A stretch of DNA of 19,035 bases from an uncultured Paracoccaceae bacterium (GCA_937132145.1 CAKZNY010000173.1:1-19035); one strand, 5' to 3'; positions 8,414 to 17,200 are shown, counted from the stretch's first letter. The notes: generated by a model not told the origin, from the sequence alone. Made by a program: numbers and translations.

Positions 8414-11247
8414 GTCCACTCCTTCCCGTATTCAACGTTTTCGGGGCCGCGACCAACAGGGGATTCCTGCGGGGCCACATCGGGTTGCGATTGCAGGTTG
8501 GGCGGGGTCTCGGTTTTCTCGATCTTCACGCGCAGGTCGAACCAAGCCGCCTGACCGGTGACCGGATCGGAGTTGTTCCACCGCATCCCGTCGCCCTTGG
8601 AGGGCAGCAATTCGTGGATCAGATGGTTCAGCAAGAAGCCTTTGGTGGCCTCGGGTGCATCATCTTGCAACGCCCACGCGCCTTTGCGTTTGCCGATCGC
8701 ATTCCACGTCCAGATAGTGTTGGGGTTCAGCGCGTTCATCAACGCCACAGGCACAGTAATCGAGCCGTGGACCGAGGAAACCTTGGCCCAGTCGCCATCC
8801 TCGAAATTGTTGGCCTCCCATATGGCGGTCGGAATATACATCGGGTTATGGCCGTGAATTTGGCGCAACCATGCGTTTTGCGAACCCCAGCTATGATACA
8901 TCGCCATCGGGCGTTGGGTCAGGGCGTGGTAGGGGTATTCTTCCTTGTCAATGAGCGTTTGCTCAAACGGTTCCCACCATATCGGCAGCGGATCCATGGA
9001 GGCGCGAACCTGTTCACGTAGATGGTCGGGCGGTTGAATGTCGCCCTTGCCTTCGGCCGCGAGGCGGAACTTTTGCAGGGTTTCCTGATAGACGTCGAAC
9101 ACGAAAGGCTGAACGGAATCGTAAAGGCCGCGCTCGACCGCGTAATTCTGGTAGTCCATGTTCCACGGTTTGAAATACGAGGCGTTTTCAGGAATGTGAT
9201 CAATCCAGAAGCCGCCATTGTCGATATAGGCCTGAATCTGGTTCGGGTTCGGTTCACCGCGACCCTTGCCTTTGCCATCCTTGCCACGGAAACCGGCCAG
9301 CGGGCCAATGCCCGGACGGCGTTCGTGGTTAACGATATAATCGGCGTAATCTTCGAACTTGTCCGAGCCATCCTCATTAACAAACCTCGGCAGGCCCAGT
9401 TTTGCACCAAGCTGGATAAGGACGGTCTGGAAGCCACGCACATCGCGGTCCGGCTCGACAATCGGCCAGCGGATACTGTCGGCAATCGCGTCGGGTTCGC
9501 AAATCGGGCGATCCAGAAGGGATATACAGTCGTGACGCTCAAGATACGTCGTGTCAGGGAAAATCAGGTCCGAGAACGCCACCATTTCGGACGAATACGC
9601 ATCGGAATAGATGATGTGCGGGATCACGTAATCGCCGTTCTCGTCCTTGTCCGTCAGCATTTCCATAACGCCGGTGGTGTTCATCGACGAGTTCCACGAC
9701 ATGTTGGCCATATACATAAACAACGTGTCGATTTTATACGGATCACCCGCATGGGCGTTGGAAATAACCATATGCATCAGGCCGTGGGCCGACAGCGGGT
9801 TTTCCCATGTAAACGCTTTATCAATACGTTTGGCTTTGCCGTTTTCGTCTATCGCCAGATCTTCGGGGCCACGCGGATAGCCCAGATGCGGGCCGTTCAG
9901 CGGCTTGCCGGGGGCGAAATCGTGGTGCGGTTTCGGGTGGGCCGAAACGGGTTTTGGATAGGAAGGTTTGAAACGGAAACCACCGGGCACTTCGACCGAA
10001 CCCAGCAGGATTTGCAGAACATGCAGCGCCCGCGCGGTTTGGAAACCGTTGGAATGCGCCGAAATTCCGCGCATGGCGTGGAAGGAAACCGGACGACCAA
10101 TCATCTGCTCGTGCTTTTCGCCGCGGAAATCGGTCCATGGGCGGTCCAGAACGATCTGCTCGCCAAAGGCCACTTGCGCCAGTTCGGCGGCGATGGCTTT
10201 GATGCGTTTCGCGGGAATTCCACAGCGCTCGGCGACAGCATCGGGGGTGTATTCATCGGTCATGTATTTGTTGGCCAGTAACATGAAAGCCGGAGTGCAA
10301 GGTATGCCGTTGACCTCGTATGTGCCTTTCATTTCGGGCTTAACGCCTTTGGCATCCCACGCGGCGGGTTGGTTTTTCACGCGGTCCCAGACCAGCTCTT
10401 TGCCGTCTTTATCGCGGATAAACAGGCCGTGTTCGTCGCTATCCTTGTCCTGATTAACCAAGAACGGCATGTTGGTGTAGCGAATCAGATAATCCAGATC
10501 GACGTTGCCGGATTTCAGCAACTCATGGATCATCGACAGGATAAACAGGCCGTCCGTGCCCGGCGTAATGCCGACCCACTCGTCCGCAATCGCGTTATAG
10601 CCGGAACGGATCGGGTTAACGCCGATGACCTTGGCACCGCGTGCCTTCAACTTGCCCAGACCGATTTTGATGGGGTTGGAGTCGTGATCCTCGGCCACGC
10701 CAAAGATCATGAACAGCTTGGTGTGCTCCCAATCCGGTGCGCCGAATTCCCAGAACGCGCCGCCGATCGTATAGATGCCGCCAGCCGCCATGTTAACGGA
10801 ACAGAAACCGCCGTGGGCTGCATAATTTGGCGTACCAAACGCTTGCGCCCACCAGCTGGTGAAGGACTGTGATTGATCGCGACCCGTAAAAAACGCTAAC
10901 TTTTCAGGGGCTTTTTCGCGGATAGGTTTCAGCCATCCGGTGGCGATTTCGAACGCCTCGTCCCAGCTGATTTCCTCGAACTTGCCCTCGCCACGCTCGC
11001 CAACCCGCTTCATCGGGGCGTTTAGGCGCGAGGGGGCGTAGTGCTGCATGATGCCCGCAGAACCCTTGGCGCACAGGACGCCTTTGTTGACCGGGTGATC
11101 CTTGTTGCCCTCGATATACGCGACTTTACCGTCACGGAGGTGGACGTTAATTCCGCAGCGGCACGCGCACATGTAACATGTGGTGTGGCGAATTTCGTCG
11201 CTGACTTTCGGCGAAGTATCGAGTTGTGGCTGCTTATGTTTGGCCAT
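8410..11247 (-). CDS. soeA: Mo-bis-MGD catalytic subunit, probable cytoplasmic sulfite dehydrogenase (quinone) SoeA
   Basis: A 945-residue DMSO-reductase-family oxidoreductase. The N-terminal [4Fe-4S] site is C24-x2-C27-x3-C31...C59 ('CYMCACRCG', 'GVLCAKG'). Cys149 in 'HGGFCSVNMA' is the likely protein ligand to molybdenum. The first 23 residues (MAKHKQPQLDTS...) contain no twin-arginine signal, so the enzyme should stay in the cytoplasm, unlike DmsA or PsrA. That, the roughly 950-residue length, the A-B-C gene order with a DmsC-like anchor and the Roseobacter-type context point to SoeABC, which oxidises sulfite to sulfate and reduces quinone. I chose ATG 11247 over GTG 11259 because the GGGAGG element abuts the GTG directly but lies within a workable distance of the ATG. 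Another cytoplasm-facing molybdoenzyme cannot be excluded; substrate is inferred, not seen. Confidence 0.75.
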   Translation of the reverse strand: MAKHKQPQLDTSPKVSDEIRHTTCYMCACRCGINVHLRDGKVAYIEGNKDHPVNKGVLCAKGSAGIMQHYAPSRLNAPMKRVGERGEGKFEEISWDEAFEIATGWLKPIREKAPEKLAFFTGRDQSQSFTSWWAQAFGTPNYAAHGGFCSVNMAAGGIYTIGGAFWEFGAPDWEHTKLFMIFGVAEDHDSNPIKIGLGKLKARGAKVIGVNPIRSGYNAIADEWVGITPGTDGLFILSMIHELLKSGNVDLDYLIRYTNMPFLVNQDKDSDEHGLFIRDKDGKELVWDRVKNQPAAWDAKGVKPEMKGTYEVNGIPCTPAFMLLANKYMTDEYTPDAVAERCGIPAKRIKAIAAELAQVAFGEQIVLDRPWTDFRGEKHEQMIGRPVSFHAMRGISAHSNGFQTARALHVLQILLGSVEVPGGFRFKPSYPKPVSAHPKPHHDFAPGKPLNGPHLGYPRGPEDLAIDENGKAKRIDKAFTWENPLSAHGLMHMVISNAHAGDPYKIDTLFMYMANMSWNSSMNTTGVMEMLTDKDENGDYVIPHIIYSDAYSSEMVAFSDLIFPDTTYLERHDCISLLDRPICEPDAIADSIRWPIVEPDRDVRGFQTVLIQLGAKLGLPRFVNEDGSDKFEDYADYIVNHERRPGIGPLAGFRGKDGKGKGRGEPNPNQIQAYIDNGGFWIDHIPENASYFKPWNMDYQNYAVERGLYDSVQPFVFDVYQETLQKFRLAAEGKGDIQPPDHLREQVRASMDPLPIWWEPFEQTLIDKEEYPYHALTQRPMAMYHSWGSQNAWLRQIHGHNPMYIPTAIWEANNFEDGDWAKVSSVHGSITVPVALMNALNPNTIWTWNAIGKRKGAWALQDDAPEATKGFLLNHLIHELLPSKGDGMRWNNSDPVTGQAAWFDLRVKIEKTETPPNLQSQPDVAPQESPVGRGPENVEYGKEWT

Positions 11248-11279
11248 TTTGGTGACCACCCTCCCGTTTTATTTCGTGA

Positions 11280-11289
11280 CCCTTAAGGG
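11280..11289. promoter_or_regulatory. Perfect 10-bp palindrome at the predicted soeA transcription start
   Basis: CCCTTAAGGG at 11280-11289 is a perfect palindrome a few bases downstream of the predicted -10, about where soeA transcription should begin. It could bind a repressor dimer, but a 10-bp palindrome can also arise by chance. Confidence 0.25.
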
Positions 11290-11291
11290 CG

Positions 11292-11320
11292 CTTATATTT
11301 ACACATGCAAATTTATGCAA
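11292..11320 (-). promoter_or_regulatory. Predicted sigma70 promoter of soeABC
   Basis: On the minus strand TTGCAT (11320-11315) and TATAAG (11297-11292) are separated by exactly 17 bases and match the -35 and -10 consensus at 4/6 and 5/6 positions. The leader to the soeA ATG would be about 38 bases. The -35 hexamer is one of two ATGCAA/TTGCAT copies spaced 10 bases start to start (11305-11310 and 11315-11320), one helical turn apart, so a regulator could overlap it. Confidence 0.55.
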
Positions 11321-11332
11321 CTAATGGGGGCG

Positions 11333-11349
11333 TTTGCCAAGTGGGCAAA
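11333..11349 (-). other. Short hairpin or operator between the binding-protein gene and soeA
   Basis: TTTGCC (11333-11338) and GGCAAA (11344-11349) form a perfect 6-bp inverted repeat with a 5-base loop. It starts about 26 bases after the TauA-like stop and lies just upstream of the soeA -35. It has no T-run, so it is a poor intrinsic terminator; an upstream regulator site for soeA is equally possible. Confidence 0.25.
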
Positions 11350-11374
11350 TCCGCCGCAAGGATTGGTGTTCGCG

Positions 11375-12376
11375 TTATTCTGCCGCGATTAGCGGTAAAT
11401 TGGCAGCGGTTTGCAGGTAAGTTACGTCTACCACATCGGTGTAGCTGTCCAGAGATTTGTCCATCGTTCCCAAAATAACAAAGAAGTCTGCTAGTTGTTT
11501 CATATGGGTTTGCACGCCGCCTCCTAACCAGTCTTCGCCAAGTTTCGCCGTTATCGAGGGGAACTCGAAACCCTGCATTGATGCGGTCACGGTGCTATCA
11601 AACATATTCAGGGGGGCGGCGATGCTCGGGATCATACGGGCAGGGTTGGCCGTGTAGGCAGCGTTCAGCGCGCCCGTGACATTGAGAAACTTCGCGACGA
11701 CCGTTGGGTTGTCAGCACCGAAGCTGGAGCGGATGACGATGGTGTCGTAATTCTTTATGCCGAGGCCCGCTTTTCCGTCATTGTCCAGTAGCAGAGTGCC
11801 AAAATCTTGCAGGGTCGCAAGGGCTGGGCCCCAACCGCAGGCGATATCGACTTTGCCTTGCTTTAGGGCCGCTGCTGCTTGTGCCGGTGGCATGTTGATC
11901 AATTCCACGCTGGCGGGGTCGATGCCGAAACGGGTTAACGTCCGGTTCAGGTTGAAATGTGATGTGGTGCCGATGGCGAGTGCTATCGTTGCACCGTTTA
12001 GCACGGCGGTATTGGTCGCAGAGAACCGCAAATCAGGGTGCGCGAAACAGTTTTCATTGGCGGGGTAGGATACCGCGATGTCCACCAGTTTGAAATCAAG
12101 ACCCGCCGTGGCGACAAGCAAAAACGGGACGAGGCCTTGGGACAGGGCGATCTGGATGTCGCCGGTTTCAAGGGCTGCGAACATTGCGGTGCTGGAATTA
12201 TACGCAATCCATTCAGCTTCAGCCCCTAAAACCTCGTCGTAAGCGCCAGATGTCTGGCCGTAATGTGCGGGCAGGGGCCACTCATTGAAGTAGCCGATTT
12301 GCAGGGTATTTTGGGCATACGCGCCGGATGTGAGGGATAAAAGCCCGAGAGTGAAAAGGGTTAAGAGGAATTTCAT
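11375..12376 (-). CDS. TauA-like periplasmic substrate-binding protein, possible sulfonate binder
   Basis: A 333-residue exported protein. A signal peptide (MKFLLTLFTLGLLSLTSGAYA, likely cut before Gln22) leads into a fold that starts 'LQIGYFNEWPLPAHYG'. The pattern 'ALETGDIQIALSQG' near residue 68, 'GTTSHFNLNRTLTRFGI' near 136 and 'QGKVDIACGWGPAL' near 172 follows the TauA/SsuA/NitT family of binding proteins for taurine, sulfonates and related ligands. No TauB-like ATPase or TauC-like permease gene lies beside it, so it must work with a transporter elsewhere or have another role. It is on the same strand directly upstream of soeABC, with a 127-base gap that holds a separate promoter. AAGG lies 9 bases before the ATG. 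The ligand is inferred from the neighbour; thiamine-precursor or nitrate-type ligands are alternatives. Confidence 0.75.
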   Translation of the reverse strand: MKFLLTLFTLGLLSLTSGAYAQNTLQIGYFNEWPLPAHYGQTSGAYDEVLGAEAEWIAYNSSTAMFAALETGDIQIALSQGLVPFLLVATAGLDFKLVDIAVSYPANENCFAHPDLRFSATNTAVLNGATIALAIGTTSHFNLNRTLTRFGIDPASVELINMPPAQAAAALKQGKVDIACGWGPALATLQDFGTLLLDNDGKAGLGIKNYDTIVIRSSFGADNPTVVAKFLNVTGALNAAYTANPARMIPSIAAPLNMFDSTVTASMQGFEFPSITAKLGEDWLGGGVQTHMKQLADFFVILGTMDKSLDSYTDVVDVTYLQTAANLPLIAAE

Positions 12377-12425
12377 TTTGTCGGGCCTTGGTTAAATTGA
12401 GTATTTAGGCAAAGAAGAATGGTTT

Positions 12426-12454
12426 GTTGTAGACGGTTATGCTGGTCTTCACAA
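12426..12454 (-). promoter_or_regulatory. Weak candidate promoter for the TauA-like gene
   Basis: On the minus strand TTGTGA (12454-12449) and TACAAC (12431-12426) are separated by 17 bases, each matching its consensus at 4/6 positions. It lies in the 166-base divergent gap between the binding protein and the glutamine-synthetase-like gene. I could not find an equally good plus-strand promoter there: a perfect TTGACA at 12488-12493 has no properly spaced -10. Confidence 0.3.
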
Positions 12455-12542
12455 AGGGAATTCTTGTGTACGGTGGTGCGAATTAGATTGACAGATCAAG
12501 GCGGGGAAGCCACCGATAAGGGAGATTCTGAATGGAGTTCTT

Positions 12543-13892
12543 ATGTCTTTGGATGATGCGATGAAGTGGTTGGATGACCGGCCGGATATAAGCAGTGTGC
12601 GCGCGGCTGTCGTTGATCTGAATGGCGTGTGGCGCGGCAAGCGGTTGCCGGTTGCACAAGCGCAGAAGATTTTGTCAGAAGGGGTGCGGATGCCGCTTTC
12701 GATTACTACGTCGGATATTTGGGGCACGGATACCGCAGATAATCCGCTGGTATTTGATACCGGCGATGCCGATGGTTTTGCACGGTCAACGGGGCGCGGG
12801 TTAATCCCTATGGATTGGCTGGAGCGCCCGACGGCGATGGTGCCGCTTTGGATGTGGCAGGAGGATGGCGCGCCCTCGGCTGTGGATCCCCGGCAGGTTT
12901 TGGCGCGGGTGTTGGAGCGTTATAAGGCCGCCGGTTTGACGGCTGTGACCGCGATGGAGTTGGAGTTTTACCTGATCGATCCGGCTGAGGCGCGCCCGAT
13001 ACCGCCGCGCTCGCCTGTGACGGGGCGACGGTTGGAGGGGAGTGAGGTTTTGTCCATCGACGAGATTGACGCGTTCGAGTCCTTCTTCGCTGATGTTTAT
13101 GATGCATGCGAGCGGCATGATATTGCGGTGGATGCGGCGATCGCGGAAAACGGTGCGGGGCAGTTCGAGGTTAACCTTATGCATTGCCCCGACCCCATGA
13201 AAACCGCCGATGATGCGACGTTTTTTAAGCGGTTTGTTAAAGGGATTGCGCGAAAGCACGGGTTTGCCGCGTCGTTCATGGCCAAGCCCTATGCGGATTT
13301 GGCTGGCAGTGGTTTACACGTGCATTTTAGCGTGCTGGACGGCGATGGTATCAACATTTTCGACAATGGCGGCGATGAGGGTACGCCTGCGATGCTGCAT
13401 GCCGTGCGCGGTTTGATGGACGCCATGCCCGAGTCTGGTTTGATCTTTGCGCCGCATCTGAATTCCTATCGCCGGATGGCCCCGGGCGCACATGCGCCGA
13501 CGGGGATTTGCTGGGGGTACGAGAACCGCACCGTGGCCATACGAATTCCGGGTGGACCTACCAAAGCGCGCCGGATTGAGCATCGTGTGGCGGGCGCGGA
13601 TGCGAACCCGTATCTGATTTTGGCCGCGATTCTCGGGGCCGCGCTGGAAGGTATCGAGGCTGGTAAAGCCCCCGTTGATCCGGTTGTGGGGAACGCCTAT
13701 TCCATCGAGATGCCGCAACTGCCAACCGATTGGGGGCAAGCGATTTCACTTTTTGAGCAGGGCGCAACCAATGCTGCGATTTACCCTGATTTAATGCGGC
13801 AAGTGTATATTTTGGCCAAACGGCAGGAGCGCGCTGGATTTGCCGCTAGAATGACGGATTTCGAAATCGCCACTTACCTTGAGGCCGTGTGA
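12543..13892 (+). CDS. Gamma-glutamylpolyamine synthetase (glutamine synthetase family, PuuA-like)
   Basis: A 449-residue ATP-dependent ligase of the glutamine synthetase fold. Visible catalytic elements are ELE at 139-141, NGAGQFE at 203-209, the HVH pair His259/His261 in 'GSGLHVHFS', 'WGYENRTVAIRIP' with Arg329 and Arg334, and 'RRIEHRVAGADANPYL' at 343-358. It lacks the adenylylation-loop region of GlnA and begins with the short N-terminal domain usual for PuuA-like enzymes, which ligate glutamate to putrescine or other amines. The neighbouring polyamine transporter and agmatinase strongly support a polyamine rather than ammonia substrate. GGAG at 12534-12537 is 5 bases from the ATG. A 103-base gap separates it from potF. 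It may share a transcript with potF or have its own. The exact amine is unknown. Confidence 0.82.
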   Translation: MSLDDAMKWLDDRPDISSVRAAVVDLNGVWRGKRLPVAQAQKILSEGVRMPLSITTSDIWGTDTADNPLVFDTGDADGFARSTGRGLIPMDWLERPTAMVPLWMWQEDGAPSAVDPRQVLARVLERYKAAGLTAVTAMELEFYLIDPAEARPIPPRSPVTGRRLEGSEVLSIDEIDAFESFFADVYDACERHDIAVDAAIAENGAGQFEVNLMHCPDPMKTADDATFFKRFVKGIARKHGFAASFMAKPYADLAGSGLHVHFSVLDGDGINIFDNGGDEGTPAMLHAVRGLMDAMPESGLIFAPHLNSYRRMAPGAHAPTGICWGYENRTVAIRIPGGPTKARRIEHRVAGADANPYLILAAILGAALEGIEAGKAPVDPVVGNAYSIEMPQLPTDWGQAISLFEQGATNAAIYPDLMRQVYILAKRQERAGFAARMTDFEIATYLEAV

Positions 13893-13995
13893 CGCATCGG
13901 AAAAGAAAAAAAGCGCTTGATTTGTCGGTGAAATATAGTGCCAAAATACAACTAAGCCCGAAACGGGGCGATTTAATTCAACTAGGGAGAATACA

Positions 13996-15084
13996 ATGAA
14001 ACGTATCATACTACTTACGACGGCAGCGACACTTGCTGTTGGCGCTGTTGCGGCGAAGGAAAACGTTGTGAATGTTTACAACTGGTCCGATTATATCTCA
14101 GAGGGCATACTCGAAAAATTCGAGGCCGAGACAGGCATCAAGGTTGTTTACGACGTATTTGATTCCAACGAAGTGCTGGAAGCGAAAATGTTAACGGGTA
14201 GCTCTGGCTATGATGTTGTTGTGCCAACTTCGGACTTCTTGCAGCGCCAGATTGCGGCGGGGGCTTATCAGCCGCTCGACAAATCCAAATTGCCTAATCT
14301 TGCGAATATGGATGCTGAATTGATGGCCGGTGCCGCGGTTTATGACCCGGATAACGAGTATGCCACGATCTATATGTGGGGCACCACCGGTATCGGGTAT
14401 AACGTCGGCGCAATCGCTGAGCGTCTGGGCGAGGATTACGTGGTCAACAGTTGGGAACTGGTGTTCAACCCCGAAATAGCCAGCAAGCTGGCCGATTGTG
14501 GCGTAACGATGCTGGACGCGCCAACGGAGATGATTCCGGCGGCGATGAACTATCTTGGTCTGGACCCGCGCTCGACGGATAAAGCTGATTTCGAGGCGGC
14601 GGCGGCGTTGCTGGAATCTGTTCGCCCATATATTCGCTACTTCAATTCTTCGCAGTATATCAACGATCTGGCTAACGGCGACATTTGCGTTTCTGTCGGT
14701 TGGTCGGGCGATGTATTCCAAGCGCTTTATCGTGCGGAAGAAGCCGAAAACGGCGTGGAAATCGGCTATGTCATTCCGGACGAGGGTGCGTTGCAATGGT
14801 TTGACATGATGGCGATCCCTGTGGATGCGCCGCATGCGGATAACGCGCATACGTTTATCAACTTCATCATGGATGCGCAGGTCACTGCCGACATCACCAA
14901 CTATGTCTGGTATGCGAACGGGAACGCGGCTTCCATGCCGATGGTTGATGACGAAATCAAATCGAATACGGGTATCTTCCCGACAGAAGCCGCAAGTGAA
15001 AAATTGTGGAGCTCGCAAGTTTATGATGCACGTACAGATCGCATCGTAACCCGTCTTTGGACCAGAGTGAAAACCGGTCAATAA
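13996..15084 (+). CDS. potF: Putrescine/spermidine-type periplasmic binding protein (PotF/PotD family)
   Basis: A 362-residue exported binding protein. A signal peptide of about 20 residues (MKRIILLTTAATLAVGAVAA) is followed by 'VVNVYNWSDYISEGIL', the hallmark N-terminus of the PotD/PotF family, with Trp30, Ser31 and Asp32 at ligand positions. Further ligand-type residues appear in 'DAPTEMIP' (Glu), 'VGWSGDVFQ' (Trp and Asp) and 'WFDMMAIP' (Asp), placed as in E. coli PotF. It delivers polyamine, possibly agmatine, to the PotGHI transporter encoded directly downstream. AGGGAGA lies 5 bases ahead of the ATG, a strong ribosome site suiting a protein needed in excess. Family is certain, ligand preference among putrescine, spermidine, cadaverine and agmatine is not. 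Confidence 0.88.
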   Translation: MKRIILLTTAATLAVGAVAAKENVVNVYNWSDYISEGILEKFEAETGIKVVYDVFDSNEVLEAKMLTGSSGYDVVVPTSDFLQRQIAAGAYQPLDKSKLPNLANMDAELMAGAAVYDPDNEYATIYMWGTTGIGYNVGAIAERLGEDYVVNSWELVFNPEIASKLADCGVTMLDAPTEMIPAAMNYLGLDPRSTDKADFEAAAALLESVRPYIRYFNSSQYINDLANGDICVSVGWSGDVFQALYRAEEAENGVEIGYVIPDEGALQWFDMMAIPVDAPHADNAHTFINFIMDAQVTADITNYVWYANGNAASMPMVDDEIKSNTGIFPTEAASEKLWSSQVYDARTDRIVTRLWTRVKTGQ

Positions 15085-15093
15085 GGCACAACC

Positions 15094-15119
15094 GCGGGGC
15101 GTGATTTATCGCGCCCCGC
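15094..15119 (+). terminator. Intercistronic hairpin between potF and potG
   Basis: GCGGGGCG (15094-15101) pairs with CGCCCCGC (15112-15119) across a 10-base loop, starting 9 bases after the potF stop. Only TTCCCCAAAATTT follows, not a clean T-run. It is probably a partial terminator or 3'-end stabiliser that keeps binding-protein message in excess over the transporter genes, a common arrangement in ABC operons. Confidence 0.6.
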
Positions 15120-15143
15120 TTCCCCAAAATTTCCGGAGGTCCG

Positions 15144-16280
15144 ATGGCCGAGCTACCCTTAGCGGCTGACGCCAAGCCGTGGAAAGATTCTGCGGCGGTG
15201 CCGTTTATCCGCATCAAGAACATCACCAAAAAGTTCGGCGAATTTTCTGCCGTCGATGACATCACACTTGATATTTACAAAGGCGAATTGTTTTGCCTTC
15301 TGGGCGGTTCCGGCTGCGGTAAATCCACATTATTGCGGATGTTGGCAGGGCTTGAAACCCCTACGTCCGGCACCATCGAAATTGACGGGCAGGACGTGGC
15401 TGATGTTGCTGCCTTTGACCGTCCGACCAACATGATGTTCCAGTCCTACGCGCTTTTTCCGCACATGACAGTGGAAAAGAACGTCATCTACGGATTGCTG
15501 CGCGAAGGCGTGCCCAAGGCCGAGGCAAAGGACCGTGTGGCCGATATGCTGCGCCTTGTGAAGCTGCAAGATTTCGCCAAGCGCAAGCCGCACCAGCTGT
15601 CCGGTGGGCAGCAGCAGCGGGTGGCTTTGGCGCGATCCCTGATCAAGCAGCCGAAGCTGTTGTTGCTGGATGAACCGCTAGCTGCGCTCGACAAAAAGCT
15701 GCGCGAGGAAACACAATTCGAGCTGATCCACATTCAAGAAACTCTGGGCGTGACCTTCATTGTTGTGACCCACGACCAAGAAGAAGCCATGACGCTTTCC
15801 ACCCGTATCGGCGTTATGAAAGACGGCAAAATCGTGCAAGTGGGCGAGCCGCCGCAGATATATGAGGACCCCAATTCCCGCTACGTCGCCGACTTTATCG
15901 GCTCGGTTAATATGTTTGAGGGCACGGTCGATGTCGCTGTTTCCAGCACGCTGCGGATCAAATCGCCCGAGGCAGGCATTGACCTGTTGGTGGAGCCGGT
16001 TGAGGGGCTGAAAGCCAACCAAAACGTCTCCGTCGCTATCCGCCCCGAACGTATCACGCTAACCCGTCACAAACCCGACGGGGCGGCAAATATCGTCGAG
16101 GGCGGGGTGGTGGAGGTCGCATACTTAGGCAACCTCTCCGTCTACCGCGTCAAGCTGGCCAGTGGTAAAATCCTGAAAGTCACCAAATCAAACCTTCTGC
16201 ACGACGAAGAACCAATAAGCTGGGACGAGAAGGTTTTCCTTAGCTGGAGCAACGCCGCTGGCATTGTCCTGACCACATGA
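15144..16280 (+). CDS. potG: Polyamine ABC transporter ATP-binding protein
   Basis: A 378-residue ATPase, matching the length of E. coli PotG. The Walker A loop is GGSGCGKST (54-62), the Q-loop Gln is near 100 in '[12 protein letters not shown]', the signature is [13 protein letters not shown] (152-164), the Walker B motif is LLLLDEP (172-178), and the switch histidine is His210 in 'VTHDQEEAM'. A C-terminal extension from about residue 240 carries the TOBE regulatory domain ('[10 protein letters not shown]'). It hydrolyses ATP at the cytoplasmic face to drive import through PotH-PotI. A GGAGGT Shine-Dalgarno lies just before the ATG. The stop overlaps the start of potH in an ATGA. Confidence 0.93.
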   Translation: MAELPLAADAKPWKDSAAVPFIRIKNITKKFGEFSAVDDITLDIYKGELFCLLGGSGCGKSTLLRMLAGLETPTSGTIEIDGQDVADVAAFDRPTNMMFQSYALFPHMTVEKNVIYGLLREGVPKAEAKDRVADMLRLVKLQDFAKRKPHQLSGGQQQRVALARSLIKQPKLLLLDEPLAALDKKLREETQFELIHIQETLGVTFIVVTHDQEEAMTLSTRIGVMKDGKIVQVGEPPQIYEDPNSRYVADFIGSVNMFEGTVDVAVSSTLRIKSPEAGIDLLVEPVEGLKANQNVSVAIRPERITLTRHKPDGAANIVEGGVVEVAYLGNLSVYRVKLASGKILKVTKSNLLHDEEPISWDEKVFLSWSNAAGIVLTT

Positions 16281-17200
16281 CGGCTCTTCGCGCGACATCC
16301 CCATGGCGTAAAACCGCAGCACTTTTGGCGCGGTTTGGTTTGACTGGTCGCGCGCTGGTGATCGCGGTGCCGATGCTTTGGCTGCTGGTGTTTTTCCTCG
16401 TGCCGTTTCTGGTGGTTCTGAAAATATCGTTTGCCGACCCGATGCTCGCCCGCCCGCCCTATTCGCCGCTGTTTGCCGATGGGTCCATACAAGTCACTAT
16501 CGGCAATTACGCCTACCTTTGGGAGGATAGCCTTTATATCAACGCCTACTGGTCCTCGATTAAAATCGCGTTTTTCTCGACGGTTATGGCGCTGCTGATT
16601 GGCTACCCCATGGCGTATTACATCGCGCGCAGCCCCGAACCCAAACGATCACTGTTGCTGCTGCTGATCGTGCTGCCGTTCTGGACGTCGTTTCTTTTAC
16701 GCGTTTACGCTTGGATCGGTATTCTTAAAACCAAGGGTGTGCTGAACATGGTGTTGATGAAAATCGGCCTGATCGACCAGCCGTTAATCATCATGCAAAC
16801 CGACGTCGCTGTTTATATCGGCATCGTTTACACCTACCTGCCGTTTATGATCCTGCCGCTTTACGCCAACCTTGTGAAGCTGGACAACGCCATGCTTGAG
16901 GCATCTGCCGACCTTGGAGCCAAACCGATGGCGACGTTTTTCCGCATCACCATTCCGCTGTCCATGCCGGGTATTGTTGCAGGATCCATGCTGGTCTTCA
17001 TCCCCGCGATTGGCGAGTTTGTTATCCCCGCGCTGCTGGGTGGTCCCGATACATTAATGATTGGTAAAGTCCTGTGGACCGAGTTCTTCTCGAACCGCGA
17101 CTGGCCCGTCGCCTCGGCGGTGGCCATTGCCATGCTGATATTGCTGGTCATCCCGATCATGCTGCTGCGAATGGCGCAATCGAAGGGGGCGGACACATGA
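16277..17200 (+). CDS. potH: Polyamine ABC transporter permease, PotH type
   Basis: A 307-residue inner-membrane permease with about six hydrophobic helices. The first is near residues 27-50, after a short basic cytoplasmic N-terminus, and is followed by a periplasmic loop. The cytoplasmic coupling (EAA) loop is visible as 'EASADLGAKPMATFFRITIPLSMPGI' near 214-239; this is the contact point with the ATPase. It forms the heterodimeric channel with PotI. The four-base ATGA overlaps at both ends of the gene (16277-16280 and 17197-17200) indicate translational coupling within the operon. Confidence 0.92.
   Translation: MTALRATSPWRKTAALLARFGLTGRALVIAVPMLWLLVFFLVPFLVVLKISFADPMLARPPYSPLFADGSIQVTIGNYAYLWEDSLYINAYWSSIKIAFFSTVMALLIGYPMAYYIARSPEPKRSLLLLLIVLPFWTSFLLRVYAWIGILKTKGVLNMVLMKIGLIDQPLIIMQTDVAVYIGIVYTYLPFMILPLYANLVKLDNAMLEASADLGAKPMATFFRITIPLSMPGIVAGSMLVFIPAIGEFVIPALLGGPDTLMIGKVLWTEFFSNRDWPVASAVAIAMLILLVIPIMLLRMAQSKGADT

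Noticed and set aside
9022..10281. Long plus-strand open frame of 419 codons opposite the molybdoenzyme gene.
   Set aside because: It is antisense to a gene with clear molybdopterin-enzyme motifs, has no recognisable domain, and comes from the low stop frequency on the opposite strand of a GC-rich gene.
8410..11247. Identification as DmsA or PsrA (DMSO or polysulfide reductase).
   Set aside because: Those catalytic subunits are exported by a twin-arginine signal; this protein has none, and the operon context fits a cytoplasmic sulfite dehydrogenase better.
12488..12493. Perfect TTGACA before the glutamine-synthetase-like gene.
   Set aside because: The nearest -10-like sequence (GATAAG at 12515-12520) is 21 bases away, outside the usual 16-18 base spacing.
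13956..13969. GCCC-GAAACG-GGGC hairpin between the glutamine-synthetase-like gene and potF.
   Set aside because: Only a 4-bp stem with a weak AT-rich tail; not enough to call a terminator, so read-through into potF cannot be excluded.
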